Shown one piece after another: positions 24,320 to 33,233 of a DNA stretch of 64,000 bases (position 1 is the stretch's first letter; every line of letters begins with the position of its first letter). The stretch spans positions 62,001 through 126,000 of the forward strand of contig NZ_BMMU01000006.1 in assembly GCF_014646095.1 (NCBI RefSeq), written 5' to 3'. Both the position numbers and the translations under genes were made by a program. Below the pieces are notes generated by a model. The model was not told where the DNA came from. It made no database searches and worked only from the letters and a program-made list of their open reading frames with translations. The stretch comes from Streptomyces lacrimifluminis. Its GTDB lineage: Bacteria > Actinomycetota > Actinomycetes > Streptomycetales > Streptomycetaceae.

Positions 24320-26683
24320 TCAGGCTGTGGCGGCCGGCGCGTCGAGCAGCTCGGCCAGGTCCGCGAGGACCGGGTGGCGGATGACGTCCTTGAGGGTGAT
24401 CGCCCGGTCGAGGGCGATCGCGAGCCGGACCGCGGACAGCGAGGTGCCGCCACGGTCGAAGAAGTGGTCCAGACGGGCGATCCGGTCCGCCGGAACGCCG
24501 AGCACCTCGGCCCAGGCGGCGGCCAGCCGCCGCTCACCGGCGGTCTTCGGCCCCAGCACGCCGTCCCCGGAACGGTCTTCGGCCGAGGCGAGTTCCTCCG
24601 CGAGCGCTGTCAGCGTCCTGCGGTCGGTCTTGCCGTTGGCGGTGAGCGGCAGCCGCTCCCGCCAGTGCACGGCCGCCGGGACCATGTACGCGGGGAGGGA
24701 CTCGGCCAACCGCTCCTGTACGCCGACGAGTTCGGCGCCGGTGCAGAACGCCACCAGCCGGACGCCCCGCACGACCACCACCGCGCCGTCCCGGACCCCG
24801 GGCACCCGCAGCAGAGCGTTCTCGACCTCGCCGATCTCGATCCGGAAGCCGCGCAGCTTGACCTGGGTGTCCCGGCGACCGAGGAACTCCAGCCTGCCGT
24901 CGGGCAGCCAGCGCCCGTGGTCACCGCTGCGGTAGAGCCGCTCACCGGGCCGGTACGGGTCCAGGGTGAAGGCCGCCGCCGTGCGCTCGGGGTCGTTGAC
25001 GTACCCGCGCCCGACACACACCCCGGAGAACACGATCTCACCGGGCGCCCCGAGCGGCACGGGCGCGAGGTGCTCGTCGACGACGTACACGCGTACGTTG
25101 CGCACGGGCCGGCCGAGCGGAACGCGGGGCCCGTCCGGGACCCGGTCCATCACCTCGTGGTTGGTGTCGTCCGAAGTCTCGGTCAGGCCATAGGCGTTGG
25201 CGACCTTGATGCCCGGCTGGGCGGCGAACCAGCGCTGCACCAGCTCCCGCTTCACCGCCTCCCCGGTGACCGACACGCAATGCAGATCGGGTAGTTCGCG
25301 TGGCCGCTGCTCCAACTCGGCCAGCACGGCGTCGAGATACGACGGCACGATCTGGAGCACATTGACCCCGCCGTCCACGATCGTGTCCACGAACCGGGGC
25401 ACGTCCAGGATCACGTCCTGCGCGACCAGCAGGGTCCGGCCGCCGACGAGCAGCGCGGACACCAGCTGCCACAGCGAGATGTCGAAGCACTGGGGAGCGG
25501 TCTGCGCGACCACCTGACCCTCGCCGACGCCCAGATCCTCCAGCTTGGCGAGGACGTGGTTGACGAAGCCCGCGTGCTCGCACATCGCGCCCTTGGGCTC
25601 ACCGGTCGATCCGGACGTGAAGTAGATGTAGGCCAGTTGGCCCGCGCCGACACCCACCCCGAGGTCGTCGTCCGCGTGCCCCTCCGCCCCTGCCTCGTCG
25701 ACGTACAGCCTCGGTACGTCCGTGCCCGTCCCGTCCAGCGTGGTGGTGCTGCCGTGTTCCGTGACGACGAACGCGCACTCGGCGCGGGTGAGGGTGGCGG
25801 CGATCCGCTCGGCCGGGAAGTGCGGCTCGACCGGCAGATAGACACCGCCCGCCTTGAGCACCCCGAGGACGGCGGCCATCCAGTCGAGGTTGCGCTCGGT
25901 GACCACGGCGACGACAGCCTCGCGGGCCAGCCCTCGGGCCAGCAGCGCCCGGCCGAGCTGGTTCGCACGGGAGTTGAGCTCCCGGTAGGTCCATTCCGTG
26001 TCGCCCTGCACGGCCGCGACCGCGTCCGGGTGCTGCCGCACCCGCTCCTCGAACAGCTCGTGCACCCGGCGGTCCGGGAGTTCACGGTCCGGGCCCGCCA
26101 ACCCATCCAGCTGGAAGGCGAGTTCCTCTCCCGACAGCAGGCTCTGCGACTCGTGGTCGGCGTCCGGGTCGGCGGTCATCAGGGAGAGCGCGGTCAGGTG
26201 GTAACCGGCGATCCGGGCAGCCGCGCCGGTGTCGAGGACATCGGTGCGGTGCCGCAGGCGCAGGGTGCGCTCGCCGACGCTCAGGTGCAACACGGCGCCG
26301 TCGGCGCTGTCGGCGCCGTCGTCCGAGTGGGCGCCGCCGTGCGGGTCGAGCACGGTCTCGTACGGCGGCTCGTCCACCGCGCCCACCTCGTCGGCGAGGT
26401 CCGTCAGCGCCAGCAGCTCCCGCCAGGAACCGGGGCCGACCAGCATCCGGCGGGGCGCCGGCCGCCCGCCCTTCGCCGCCACGTACCCGGTGACGACCTC
26501 CCGCTCACCGGAGAGCGCGGCGAGGACCTTGGCGTGCGCGGCGAGCAGCGCGGACTCGAACGAGGCCGACCGCAACAAGCTCGCGTCGAGGGGGACTTCG
26601 TACTCGGCGTACACCGAGTGCCGCCCGTCCTGCGGGTCGTTGCCCGGCACCGGGCCGGGTATCCAGCGTGGGATCGTGTTCAT
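24320..26683 (-). CDS. NRPS protein: adenylation plus carrier domain (A-T) with a short condensation-like N-terminus
   Basis: 787 residues. Residues 1-190 resemble the C-terminal half of a condensation domain but lack the HHxxxDG active site. The A domain spans about 205-690 with A3 YFTSGSTGEPKG (354-365), the specificity start QCFDISLW (Asp401 for the alpha-amino group), A5 AYGLTETS (497-504), A7 YRSGDHGRW and A10 Lys685 in TANGKTDRR. The carrier domain has FFDRGGTSLS with phosphopantetheine Ser748. It should activate one amino acid, most simply diaminopropionate made by SbnA/SbnB. ATG 26683 overlaps the stop of the upstream Pls-type gene by 4 bases (ATGA). No thioesterase is present. Confidence 0.92.
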   Translation of the reverse strand: MNTIPRWIPGPVPGNDPQDGRHSVYAEYEVPLDASLLRSASFESALLAAHAKVLAALSGEREVVTGYVAAKGGRPAPRRMLVGPGSWRELLALTDLADEVGAVDEPPYETVLDPHGGAHSDDGADSADGAVLHLSVGERTLRLRHRTDVLDTGAAARIAGYHLTALSLMTADPDADHESQSLLSGEELAFQLDGLAGPDRELPDRRVHELFEERVRQHPDAVAAVQGDTEWTYRELNSRANQLGRALLARGLAREAVVAVVTERNLDWMAAVLGVLKAGGVYLPVEPHFPAERIAATLTRAECAFVVTEHGSTTTLDGTGTDVPRLYVDEAGAEGHADDDLGVGVGAGQLAYIYFTSGSTGEPKGAMCEHAGFVNHVLAKLEDLGVGEGQVVAQTAPQCFDISLWQLVSALLVGGRTLLVAQDVILDVPRFVDTIVDGGVNVLQIVPSYLDAVLAELEQRPRELPDLHCVSVTGEAVKRELVQRWFAAQPGIKVANAYGLTETSDDTNHEVMDRVPDGPRVPLGRPVRNVRVYVVDEHLAPVPLGAPGEIVFSGVCVGRGYVNDPERTAAAFTLDPYRPGERLYRSGDHGRWLPDGRLEFLGRRDTQVKLRGFRIEIGEVENALLRVPGVRDGAVVVVRGVRLVAFCTGAELVGVQERLAESLPAYMVPAAVHWRERLPLTANGKTDRRTLTALAEELASAEDRSGDGVLGPKTAGERRLAAAWAEVLGVPADRIARLDHFFDRGGTSLSAVRLAIALDRAITLKDVIRHPVLADLAELLDAPAATA

Positions 26684-29265
26684 CGGACTGCCCCCGTCGA
26701 AATCTGTGCGGTGTGTGCGGTCTGGTCGGTCTGTCCGGCCGGCGCGATCTGGTCGCTGCGCAGGGCCACCGCCGGGTTGCCGCCCCAGCGGGCCAGGCAC
26801 GGCACGTCCTCGCCCTTCATCAGGAAGGAGTCCGGGGCGAGTTGGGAACCGTCGCCCATCGACACGCCGTAGTGGACGAGCGCGCCGGTGCCGAGCGTGA
26901 CGCCCCGGCCGAGGACGATGTGGTCGGATTTGAAGGTGCCGTCCTCCTGCGAGTGCGCCTGGATCTTGCTGTGGGCCCCGAGCGTGCAGTCGTCGCCGAT
27001 CGCGGTGAGCGTGCGCTCGGTGATGGAGACACCGTCGTCGAAGACCCGGCGCCCGATACGGACGCCCAGCAGCCGCCACAGCAGGTTCTTGAACGGCGTC
27101 CCGTTGAACACGACGAGGAAACCGACCGGCACCTTCCACAGCCGTTCCTGCCACCAGAAGTGCGGATCGTAGATGGAGACCAACCGCGGTTCCAGGCGCC
27201 GGAACCGGGTGATGAGCCGCTCGACCAGCACGTAGTACCCGGCGGTGAGCACGAGCCCGACGGCCAGGGAGGCGCCGGCCAGTGCGCCGGCGGCGATGCC
27301 GTGCGTGCCGTACACGGCGAACGCGGCGAAGCCGAGCACCGTCAGCAGGAACGAGTGCAGCCAGCGGACGAACAGGAACAGGCCCATCGTGCGCAGGTTG
27401 TAGCGGTTCTTCGCGCCGAGACGACGGCGGAACTCGTCGCCCTCGCGCAGATGGTCGAAACTGCTGTCGCGCTCCACCGATCGCGGGATCTCGAAGGACG
27501 GTGAGCCCAGCAGACCGACGTTCTCCCGGAGTTCGCCGTCGAGCGGAACCATCACCTTGGTCGCCAGCAGGACGTTCTCGCCCGTGCGGCCCCCGACCGG
27601 GTACGCGATGTAGTTGCCGAGGAAGCTGTGCGCTCCGATCGACACCCGCGAGACGCGGAAGGACGTGGCGGAGTAGTCGGCGTTGAGGACCGACAGCCCG
27701 TCGGCGACCATCGTGCCGCGGCCGACGGAGACCAGGTACGGGTTCTCGTGCCGTACCTCCGTACCGAAGTTGGAGCCGGTCTGCTCGACGTGCGAGAGGT
27801 CGTAGCCGATGGCCCGCAGATAGTGGACGATGTACGAGCTGTCGCCGCACAGCCACTGGAAGAACTTGAGGTTGGTCATGCGCGTGACGGCCCGTTGCGC
27901 CCCGTAGTGCGGGCCGTACAGCGGATAGACCCGGTCGGGCCGGATCGCCAGGTTCAGCAGCCGGGGCACCAGGGACACGGTCCCGGCTCCGACGACGATC
28001 ACGGCGGTGAAGAGCGCGAGGGAGAGGCCCACGGCCTCGGCGTAGAAGCCGACCGAGGACATGTCGGCCACGTCCGGGTCGAACAGCGCGTCGGGGCGGG
28101 GTGCCACGTCGAGCAGCAGATACCCGCCGCCGACCGCCAACGGCACATACACCAGCAGGAGTTGGAGGAGACTCGCGAGACCGTAGGCGGCTCGCCGGAC
28201 GGTGGAGCAGTGGGCCTCGGGGATCCGTACGTGGTCCACGTCCGTGGGCTGGGCGGGCGAGCCGTGCCGGCGCTGGCCCGCCGGTACCGTCTGGCCTTCG
28301 AACAGTGCGGAGGTGTGGCCGAGTTGGGACCCGTCACCCATCGACGTACCGATGTCGAGGACGGTCTTCTCACCGACGTGGACGTTCCTGCCGAGGGTGA
28401 CCGGCCCGGTCTGGACGCGTCCGGCGACGACCCGGTAGCAGAGGAAGTGGGAGTCCTTGCGGATGATCGTGCCCGCGCCGACCGTGAGCAGGTCGGTGCA
28501 GACCGGGAGGGCCGGCGAGAGGATGGTGACGCCCTTGCCGATCCGCGCGCCGAGCGCCCGCAGGTAGAACACGTAGAGCGGGTTCCCGGTGAACAGGCGC
28601 ATCGGGCTGGCGTTCAGCAGCGCCCTGACCGTCCAGAAGCGCAGATAGGCGAGACCCCAGACGGGGAACTCGGTCCGCTGCCACCGGCCGACCAGCACCC
28701 ACTTGGCCACCACCGGCAGCACACACATCCCGGCGAAGGCGGCACCGCCGAACACGACCGATCGCAGGTAGACGTCGATGGCCCCCGAGCCGGCGTTGAT
28801 CCACTGGTAGCCCTGGACGGTGACGAGCCCGGTGAGGAAGCAGTAGGCGAGGAAGACGAGCAACTGCGCGCCCCCGCACAGGACATACCGCGAGGTGCCG
28901 GCGGGCACCGGGGCCTCGGCCGGCGGCGCGACGGGCGTCCCGGCCGGGGCGCCGGTGAGCGCCGCCGTCAGACTCCGGATCGTCGGATTGCCGTACACGT
29001 CCTTCATCGACACCGACGGCAGATCGTCCCGCTTCCTGACCCGGGCGCAGAAGTGCGCCATGACCAGGGAGTTGGCGCCGAGATCGTCGAAGAAGTGGCT
29101 GTCGAGCGGGACTTCCTTTCGCTTCACCACACCCGCGAGCACCTCCGCGAGAATCTGCTCGGTGCCGCCCCCGGCGCCGGTCGGGTGCCTGGTCGTGTCC
29201 TTGATCGGATCGGGCGGTGGCACGGGCGCCAACTCGATCGGTTTTCCCCCCACTTGTCCCCCCAC
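26680..29265 (-). CDS. Carrier domain fused to Pls-type NRPS terminal membrane domain
   Basis: 861 residues. Residues about 35-100 are a carrier domain (FFDDLGANSLVMAHF, Ser66). The remainder matches the NRPS terminal domain of poly-lysine-type synthetases: three hydrophobic helix pairs (about 127-150/169-192, 360-385/406-433, 628-652/657-681) separated by three soluble lobes rich in hexapeptide-like strands (IGKGVTILSPALPV, MGDGSQLGHTSALFEGQTVP, LGRGVTLGTGALVHYGVSMG). In epsilon-polylysine synthetase the equivalent tandem domains catalyse repeated peptide-bond formation. Here they are detached from the A domain and carry their own T domain. The protein is membrane-bound and probably chain-extending. 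Confidence 0.9.
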   Translation of the reverse strand: MGGQVGGKPIELAPVPPPDPIKDTTRHPTGAGGGTEQILAEVLAGVVKRKEVPLDSHFFDDLGANSLVMAHFCARVRKRDDLPSVSMKDVYGNPTIRSLTAALTGAPAGTPVAPPAEAPVPAGTSRYVLCGGAQLLVFLAYCFLTGLVTVQGYQWINAGSGAIDVYLRSVVFGGAAFAGMCVLPVVAKWVLVGRWQRTEFPVWGLAYLRFWTVRALLNASPMRLFTGNPLYVFYLRALGARIGKGVTILSPALPVCTDLLTVGAGTIIRKDSHFLCYRVVAGRVQTGPVTLGRNVHVGEKTVLDIGTSMGDGSQLGHTSALFEGQTVPAGQRRHGSPAQPTDVDHVRIPEAHCSTVRRAAYGLASLLQLLLVYVPLAVGGGYLLLDVAPRPDALFDPDVADMSSVGFYAEAVGLSLALFTAVIVVGAGTVSLVPRLLNLAIRPDRVYPLYGPHYGAQRAVTRMTNLKFFQWLCGDSSYIVHYLRAIGYDLSHVEQTGSNFGTEVRHENPYLVSVGRGTMVADGLSVLNADYSATSFRVSRVSIGAHSFLGNYIAYPVGGRTGENVLLATKVMVPLDGELRENVGLLGSPSFEIPRSVERDSSFDHLREGDEFRRRLGAKNRYNLRTMGLFLFVRWLHSFLLTVLGFAAFAVYGTHGIAAGALAGASLAVGLVLTAGYYVLVERLITRFRRLEPRLVSIYDPHFWWQERLWKVPVGFLVVFNGTPFKNLLWRLLGVRIGRRVFDDGVSITERTLTAIGDDCTLGAHSKIQAHSQEDGTFKSDHIVLGRGVTLGTGALVHYGVSMGDGSQLAPDSFLMKGEDVPCLARWGGNPAVALRSDQIAPAGQTDQTAHTAQISTGAVR

Positions 29266-29275
29266 GATGAGCTCC

Positions 29276-30511
29276 TCAGCGATGCTGGTCTTGGCTTTCG
29301 GTTCGTTCGGATCGGTGGACCGGCGGTTCGGGCGGGCTTCCCTGCGCCCGCCCCCGCCCCCGCCCCCGTTCCCACTCCCGGGCCCGCCGCGCCGCCCCCG
29401 CGACCACGGTCTCCAGGGGTCCCCGGCCCCTGGAGAGCCGCCACCCGGCCGCGAAGAGCAGTGAGCCCGCGACCAGCACGGCGTACTGGATGCCGGGGGA
29501 GCCGTTCAGCGCTCCGGTGGCGAGGAACAGGACATGGGCGGTGTAGAGGGTCAGCGGCATGCTCCCGGCAGCCGCCAGCGGGAGCAGCGCGCGCCGCACC
29601 ACGGTGACCCGGGTCAGCAACAGGACCGCGGCGAGCAGTGCGGTGGCCGCGCCGAGGGTGTGCAGCAGGTCGAACGGCGAGGTGGAGTGCGGGGCGCGGG
29701 AGATCATCGACCACCAGGTCTCGCCGTCCGGGGTGTCCCACAGGACCTCGTCGCGGGTGTGCGGCCCGGTCGCGTCGGGGAACTCGTTCCGCCGCAGCCG
29801 CTCCAGACCGCCCCAGCGGAACAGCCACAACGAGCAGGCCAGCCAGGCTGTGGCGGCGAGCGCAAGACCGCCGCCCAGCAGCCGGATCGCGGCACGCCGG
29901 TCGAAGAGGTCGAGGCGCCCGATGGCGAGCCCGGCGCACAGGTACGCCATCCACGCCAGGACCGGGTAGGCGCCGTGGACGAGAAGGCCGCCGAGGAGGC
30001 CGGCCGGGTCGGTGACGACGTCCTGAAGTGTCGGATCACCGTCGAAGGCGGGTTCGGGCAGCGCCCCCCGGAGCAGGTGGACGAGGAACGGCGCGACCAC
30101 CCCCAGGGTGAGGGCGATGCAGGCCAACGTCCGTGCCCGCAGGGCCAGCAGAGGCAGCGCGAGCAGGAACAACAGGGCGTAGCAGGCGAGGATGACGTCG
30201 ACTTCGAGACCCCCCGCGTTGGCGGCGTAGCCCAGGAGCAGCCCGATCAGACCGACGGACAGCGCCCGGGCGGTGACCGCGGCGAACGAGCCGCGGCCGG
30301 CACGGGGCGTGCGCCCGCCGGTGGTGAAGGCAAGCCCGACCCCGGCCACCAGTGCGAAGGTCGCCGAGGACCGGCCGCCCGCCAGCTGCCAGGCCACTGT
30401 CGGCGAATTGTCCGGCTCGAACGCTCCGAATACGTGCACGGAGAACATTCCGAGCAGTGCGAGGCCACGGACCACGTCCACACCGGCGATGCGCGGTGTC
30501 GTCAAAGGCAT
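29276..30511 (-). CDS. Multi-pass membrane acyltransferase-like protein (HGSNAT/DUF418 type)
   Basis: 411 residues with about ten hydrophobic helices. The N-terminal RIAGVDVVRGLALLGMFSVHVFGAF is the family signature (GxDxxRGxAxxGM), followed by GRSSATFALVAGVGLAF. Related proteins transfer acetyl or other acyl groups across the membrane, or are only known as DUF418. The tail from residue 375 is Arg/Pro-rich and cytoplasmic-like. GGAG is 7 bases before ATG 30511, and the next gene follows after 10 bases, so it is the first gene of the diaminopropionate operon. It could modify or export the product; this is inference. Confidence 0.82.
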   Translation of the reverse strand: MPLTTPRIAGVDVVRGLALLGMFSVHVFGAFEPDNSPTVAWQLAGGRSSATFALVAGVGLAFTTGGRTPRAGRGSFAAVTARALSVGLIGLLLGYAANAGGLEVDVILACYALLFLLALPLLALRARTLACIALTLGVVAPFLVHLLRGALPEPAFDGDPTLQDVVTDPAGLLGGLLVHGAYPVLAWMAYLCAGLAIGRLDLFDRRAAIRLLGGGLALAATAWLACSLWLFRWGGLERLRRNEFPDATGPHTRDEVLWDTPDGETWWSMISRAPHSTSPFDLLHTLGAATALLAAVLLLTRVTVVRRALLPLAAAGSMPLTLYTAHVLFLATGALNGSPGIQYAVLVAGSLLFAAGWRLSRGRGPLETVVAGAARRAREWERGRGRGRAQGSPPEPPVHRSERTESQDQHR

Positions 30512-31105
30512 GGGTCGCTCCGTAAATTGGCACGATGGATTTCGCGCCCACTGTGCGTCCGCGGTACGACTGCGGACGGAAGTGACAGGTGGCGCGTCAA
30601 GGGAATGGCGTACGGGACGAAAAGACGTATGAGGCGGATGAGCGGGAATTGTCGATGAGCCCAGCGTGCGGAACGGCGCCGACCCGCACGTTTTCGAGCG
30701 GAGCGCGAGGTGGATGTGGTCCGGCGAATGCAATCCGAATTGTTTCGACCCGGTTATGAACGGGTCAAGGTGGCCCGGCGTAATGTCGCTTTCCTGTTAC
30801 AGAGTCACGACTTTTCGTACAGCTGGCGACCGCCTGTTCGTCCGCCTCACCAGGAAGCTTTCCATAGGGCAGGTGTAATTGCCCGGCGGTATTCCGTTTA
30901 TGAGCGCCGGAATATGGCCGCCAAGAGCATGACAGAAATAGTATTCGATTTATCTGCCGTATCGTTTCGCCCGGTTCCCGCTGGGTTTCTCGTCGTTTTC
31001 TGCTGCGTCACGGGAGCGGAGGGAAGGGAGCGGCGTCCGGGCGCTGCGCCGTGACCTGGGCACCGGAGGGTGAGCGGGGTAGCGCCCGCCCGATACCGTT
31101 AGGGC
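30512..31105. promoter_or_regulatory. 594-base intergenic region: operon promoter zone with two inverted repeats
   Basis: No convincing gene is present. Inverted repeats are cgtccgc/gcggacg at 30556-30578 (9-base spacer), 45 bases upstream of the acyltransferase start, and gacccg/cgggtc at 30747-30766 (8-base spacer). The stretch 30730-30960 is visibly richer in A/T than the flanking genes. It lies between divergent transcription units and should contain the promoter of the diaminopropionate operon, which has no regulator gene of its own nearby. Confidence 0.5.
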
Positions 31106-32260
31106 GTGCAGGCAGCAAGTGAACTCCCCGAGAGCCCCAGCGGCCGACTCCACCGCGCGCGCGTCCTCTACCGGAACGTCTCCAAGCGCAGGACCGTGTG
31201 GCTGTTGCTCAAGGACACCGTCAACTCGTGCATCGAGTACCGGATCCTGGGTCTGGCGGCGGAGGCGGCGTTCTTCACGCTGCTGTCGGTGCCGCCGCTG
31301 CTGCTGAGCCTGATCGGGCTGCTCGGCTACGTCGACGACTGGACCGGCACCGACACCATCACCAGCCTGGAGACCAACATCCTGGAGGCGTCCCGCACGG
31401 TCCTGTCCGACAAGGGCGTCGCCGAGATCGCCCGGCCGATCCTGAACGACGTGATGCAGGGCGGCCGGCCCGACGTCATCTCCATAGGGTTCCTGTTCGC
31501 CCTCTGGTCCGGCTCGCGCGCGGTCAACGTCTTCATCGACACCATCACCGTGATGTACGGCCTCGACGGCGTCCGCGGCATCGTCAAGACCCGGCTCGTC
31601 GCCTTCGTGCTGTTCATCGTGGGGCTGCTGATCGGCTCGGTCGCGCTGCCGCTGATGGTGGCGGGCCCGGACGCCGTGCTCAACGTCCTGCCGTGGTCGG
31701 AGACGCTCGTACAGGTCCTGTACTGGCCGGTCGTGATCCTGCTGTCCATCGCCTTCCTGACGACGCTGTTCCACGTGTCGGTCCCGGTGCGCTCACCGTG
31801 GATCGAGGACGTCCCGGGCGCGCTGATGGCCCTCGCGATGTGGGTGCTCGGCAGCTTCCTGCTCCGCATCTACCTGACCAAGACGATCGAGGGCGCCACG
31901 ATCTACGGATCGCTCGCCGCCGCCGTCGCCGTCCTCCTGTGGGTCGGCGTGTCCGCGTTCGCGGTGCTCGTCGGGGCCGCCGTCAACGCGGCGATCGACC
32001 GTGTCTGGCCGGCCGCCGCCACCGCCGCGGCACGAGCCGACAACGAACGGATGCGCAAGGAGGAGGCCGCCGAGTACGTCGCCCGGATGACCGCCGCCCA
32101 GGCCTACGAGCCCGACGACGACCCCGACGACTGCGACATGCCCTCCGAGTTCCCGGAACGCTGGTCGCGCTTCCTGCCCCCGGAGGACGTGACGTCCCGT
32201 CTGCGGACCCATGCCAAGAGCACGCCCAGGACAGCGGAGGGCCCGCCCCCCGAGAAGTGA
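31106..32260 (+). CDS. YihY/BrkB-family membrane protein
   Basis: 384 residues with about six transmembrane segments and the family landmarks YRILGLAAEAAFFTLLSVPP near residue 50, RPILNDVMQGG, FALWSGSRAVNVFIDTIT and TIYGSLAAAVAVLLWVGVSA. The tail from about 300 is charged and cytoplasmic. Often labelled ribonuclease BN in error, the family is a membrane protein of uncertain function. GTG 31106 has no ribosome site but a TACCGT hexamer lies about 6 bases upstream, which fits a leaderless mRNA. It converges on the NmrA-type gene across only 29 bases. Confidence 0.9.
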   Translation: MQAASELPESPSGRLHRARVLYRNVSKRRTVWLLLKDTVNSCIEYRILGLAAEAAFFTLLSVPPLLLSLIGLLGYVDDWTGTDTITSLETNILEASRTVLSDKGVAEIARPILNDVMQGGRPDVISIGFLFALWSGSRAVNVFIDTITVMYGLDGVRGIVKTRLVAFVLFIVGLLIGSVALPLMVAGPDAVLNVLPWSETLVQVLYWPVVILLSIAFLTTLFHVSVPVRSPWIEDVPGALMALAMWVLGSFLLRIYLTKTIEGATIYGSLAAAVAVLLWVGVSAFAVLVGAAVNAAIDRVWPAAATAAARADNERMRKEEAAEYVARMTAAQAYEPDDDPDDCDMPSEFPERWSRFLPPEDVTSRLRTHAKSTPRTAEGPPPEK

Positions 32261-32289
32261 CGGGGAACGGGCCGCCGGCCGCTTCGGCC

Positions 32290-33153
32290 TCACACCTTCC
32301 ACACCCCGGCCGCCGCGTTCTCCCGTACGAAGTCGGAGAACCCGCGCGGCTCACGGCCGAGGACCTGCCGGACGCCGTCCGTGAGGCGGGAGTTGCGGCC
32401 GTCGAGGAGCCCCTCGAAGACTTCCACCAGGAACGCGGCCTCCTGCGTCGGCACCCCGAACCCCTCCAGCGCCTCCCCGTACGCCCGCGCCGGCACCGGC
32501 GTGTACGTCAGCTCGCTCCCCGTCGCCCCGGCGATCTCCGCGACCGCCTCCCGGAAGCTCAGCAGCCGGGGCCCGGTCAGCTCCAACGTCCGCCCCACGT
32601 AACGCTCCCCGGAGACCAGCGCGGCCACGACGACGTCCGCGATGTCCCGCACATCGAGGAACGGCTCCGTCACCTCGCCCGCCGGAAAGACGAGTTCACC
32701 GTGGCGCAGCCCCTCCACCAGCGGCCCCTCGCTGAAGTTCTGCGCGAACCACGAGGCCTGTACGACCGTCCAGTCCGCGCCCGACGACTTCAACTCCTCC
32801 TCCGTCGCCCGGGCCTGCTCCTCCCCGCGTGCCGACAGCAGCACCAGCCGACGCACCCCGAGCCCCACCGCCTCCCGGGCCAGCGCCCCGACGCCCTCGG
32901 TCGCATCGGGCGAGCCGACATCGGACGGGTACATCAGATACGCGGCGTCGGCACCGGCGAGGGTGTCCGCCCAGGTGGTCGGATCCTCCCAGTCGAAACC
33001 GTCCGCACGGGACGCGGCCCGCACGGTGAGCCCGGCGCCGCGCACCGCCTCGGCGACCCGGCTGCCGGTCCGCCCGGAGGCCCCGGTCACGACCACGGTC
33101 ATGCCCCCGCGGTCACTGTGGTTGCTCTGCCTGTTCTCCGTGTTCTGCGTCAT
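32290..33153 (-). CDS. NmrA-like NAD(P)-binding Rossmann protein
   Basis: 287 residues of the atypical short-chain dehydrogenase group. The dinucleotide motif is VVVTGASGRTGSRVAEAVRG at about 20-39 (TGxxGxxG), with VRRLVLLSARG and WTVVQASWFAQNFSEG downstream. The catalytic Tyr-x3-Lys is not evident, as usual for NmrA-like proteins, which act as quinone reductases or redox sensors. It diverges from an AraC-type gene with an 80-base shared promoter gap, and the pair is probably co-regulated. Confidence 0.9.
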   Translation of the reverse strand: MTQNTENRQSNHSDRGGMTVVVTGASGRTGSRVAEAVRGAGLTVRAASRADGFDWEDPTTWADTLAGADAAYLMYPSDVGSPDATEGVGALAREAVGLGVRRLVLLSARGEEQARATEEELKSSGADWTVVQASWFAQNFSEGPLVEGLRHGELVFPAGEVTEPFLDVRDIADVVVAALVSGERYVGRTLELTGPRLLSFREAVAEIAGATGSELTYTPVPARAYGEALEGFGVPTQEAAFLVEVFEGLLDGRNSRLTDGVRQVLGREPRGFSDFVRENAAAGVWKV

Positions 33154-33233
33154 GCCTCCAGTCAACGGCCGCACGATCCGGGCGCCCATCGCTGAACGGC
33201 TCGCTCCCATGCGTACGCGTCTACGCTGGCCGC

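Noticed and set aside
24320..27856. Very long minus-strand frame (1178 codons) including the A-T NRPS
   Set aside because: Upstream of 26683 it is the shadow of the Pls-type gene in another frame; NRPS homology and the ATGA overlap begin at 26683.
30666..30878. 70-codon plus-strand frame in the intergenic region
   Set aside because: No ribosome site, no recognisable motif and atypical third-position composition; treated as noncoding.
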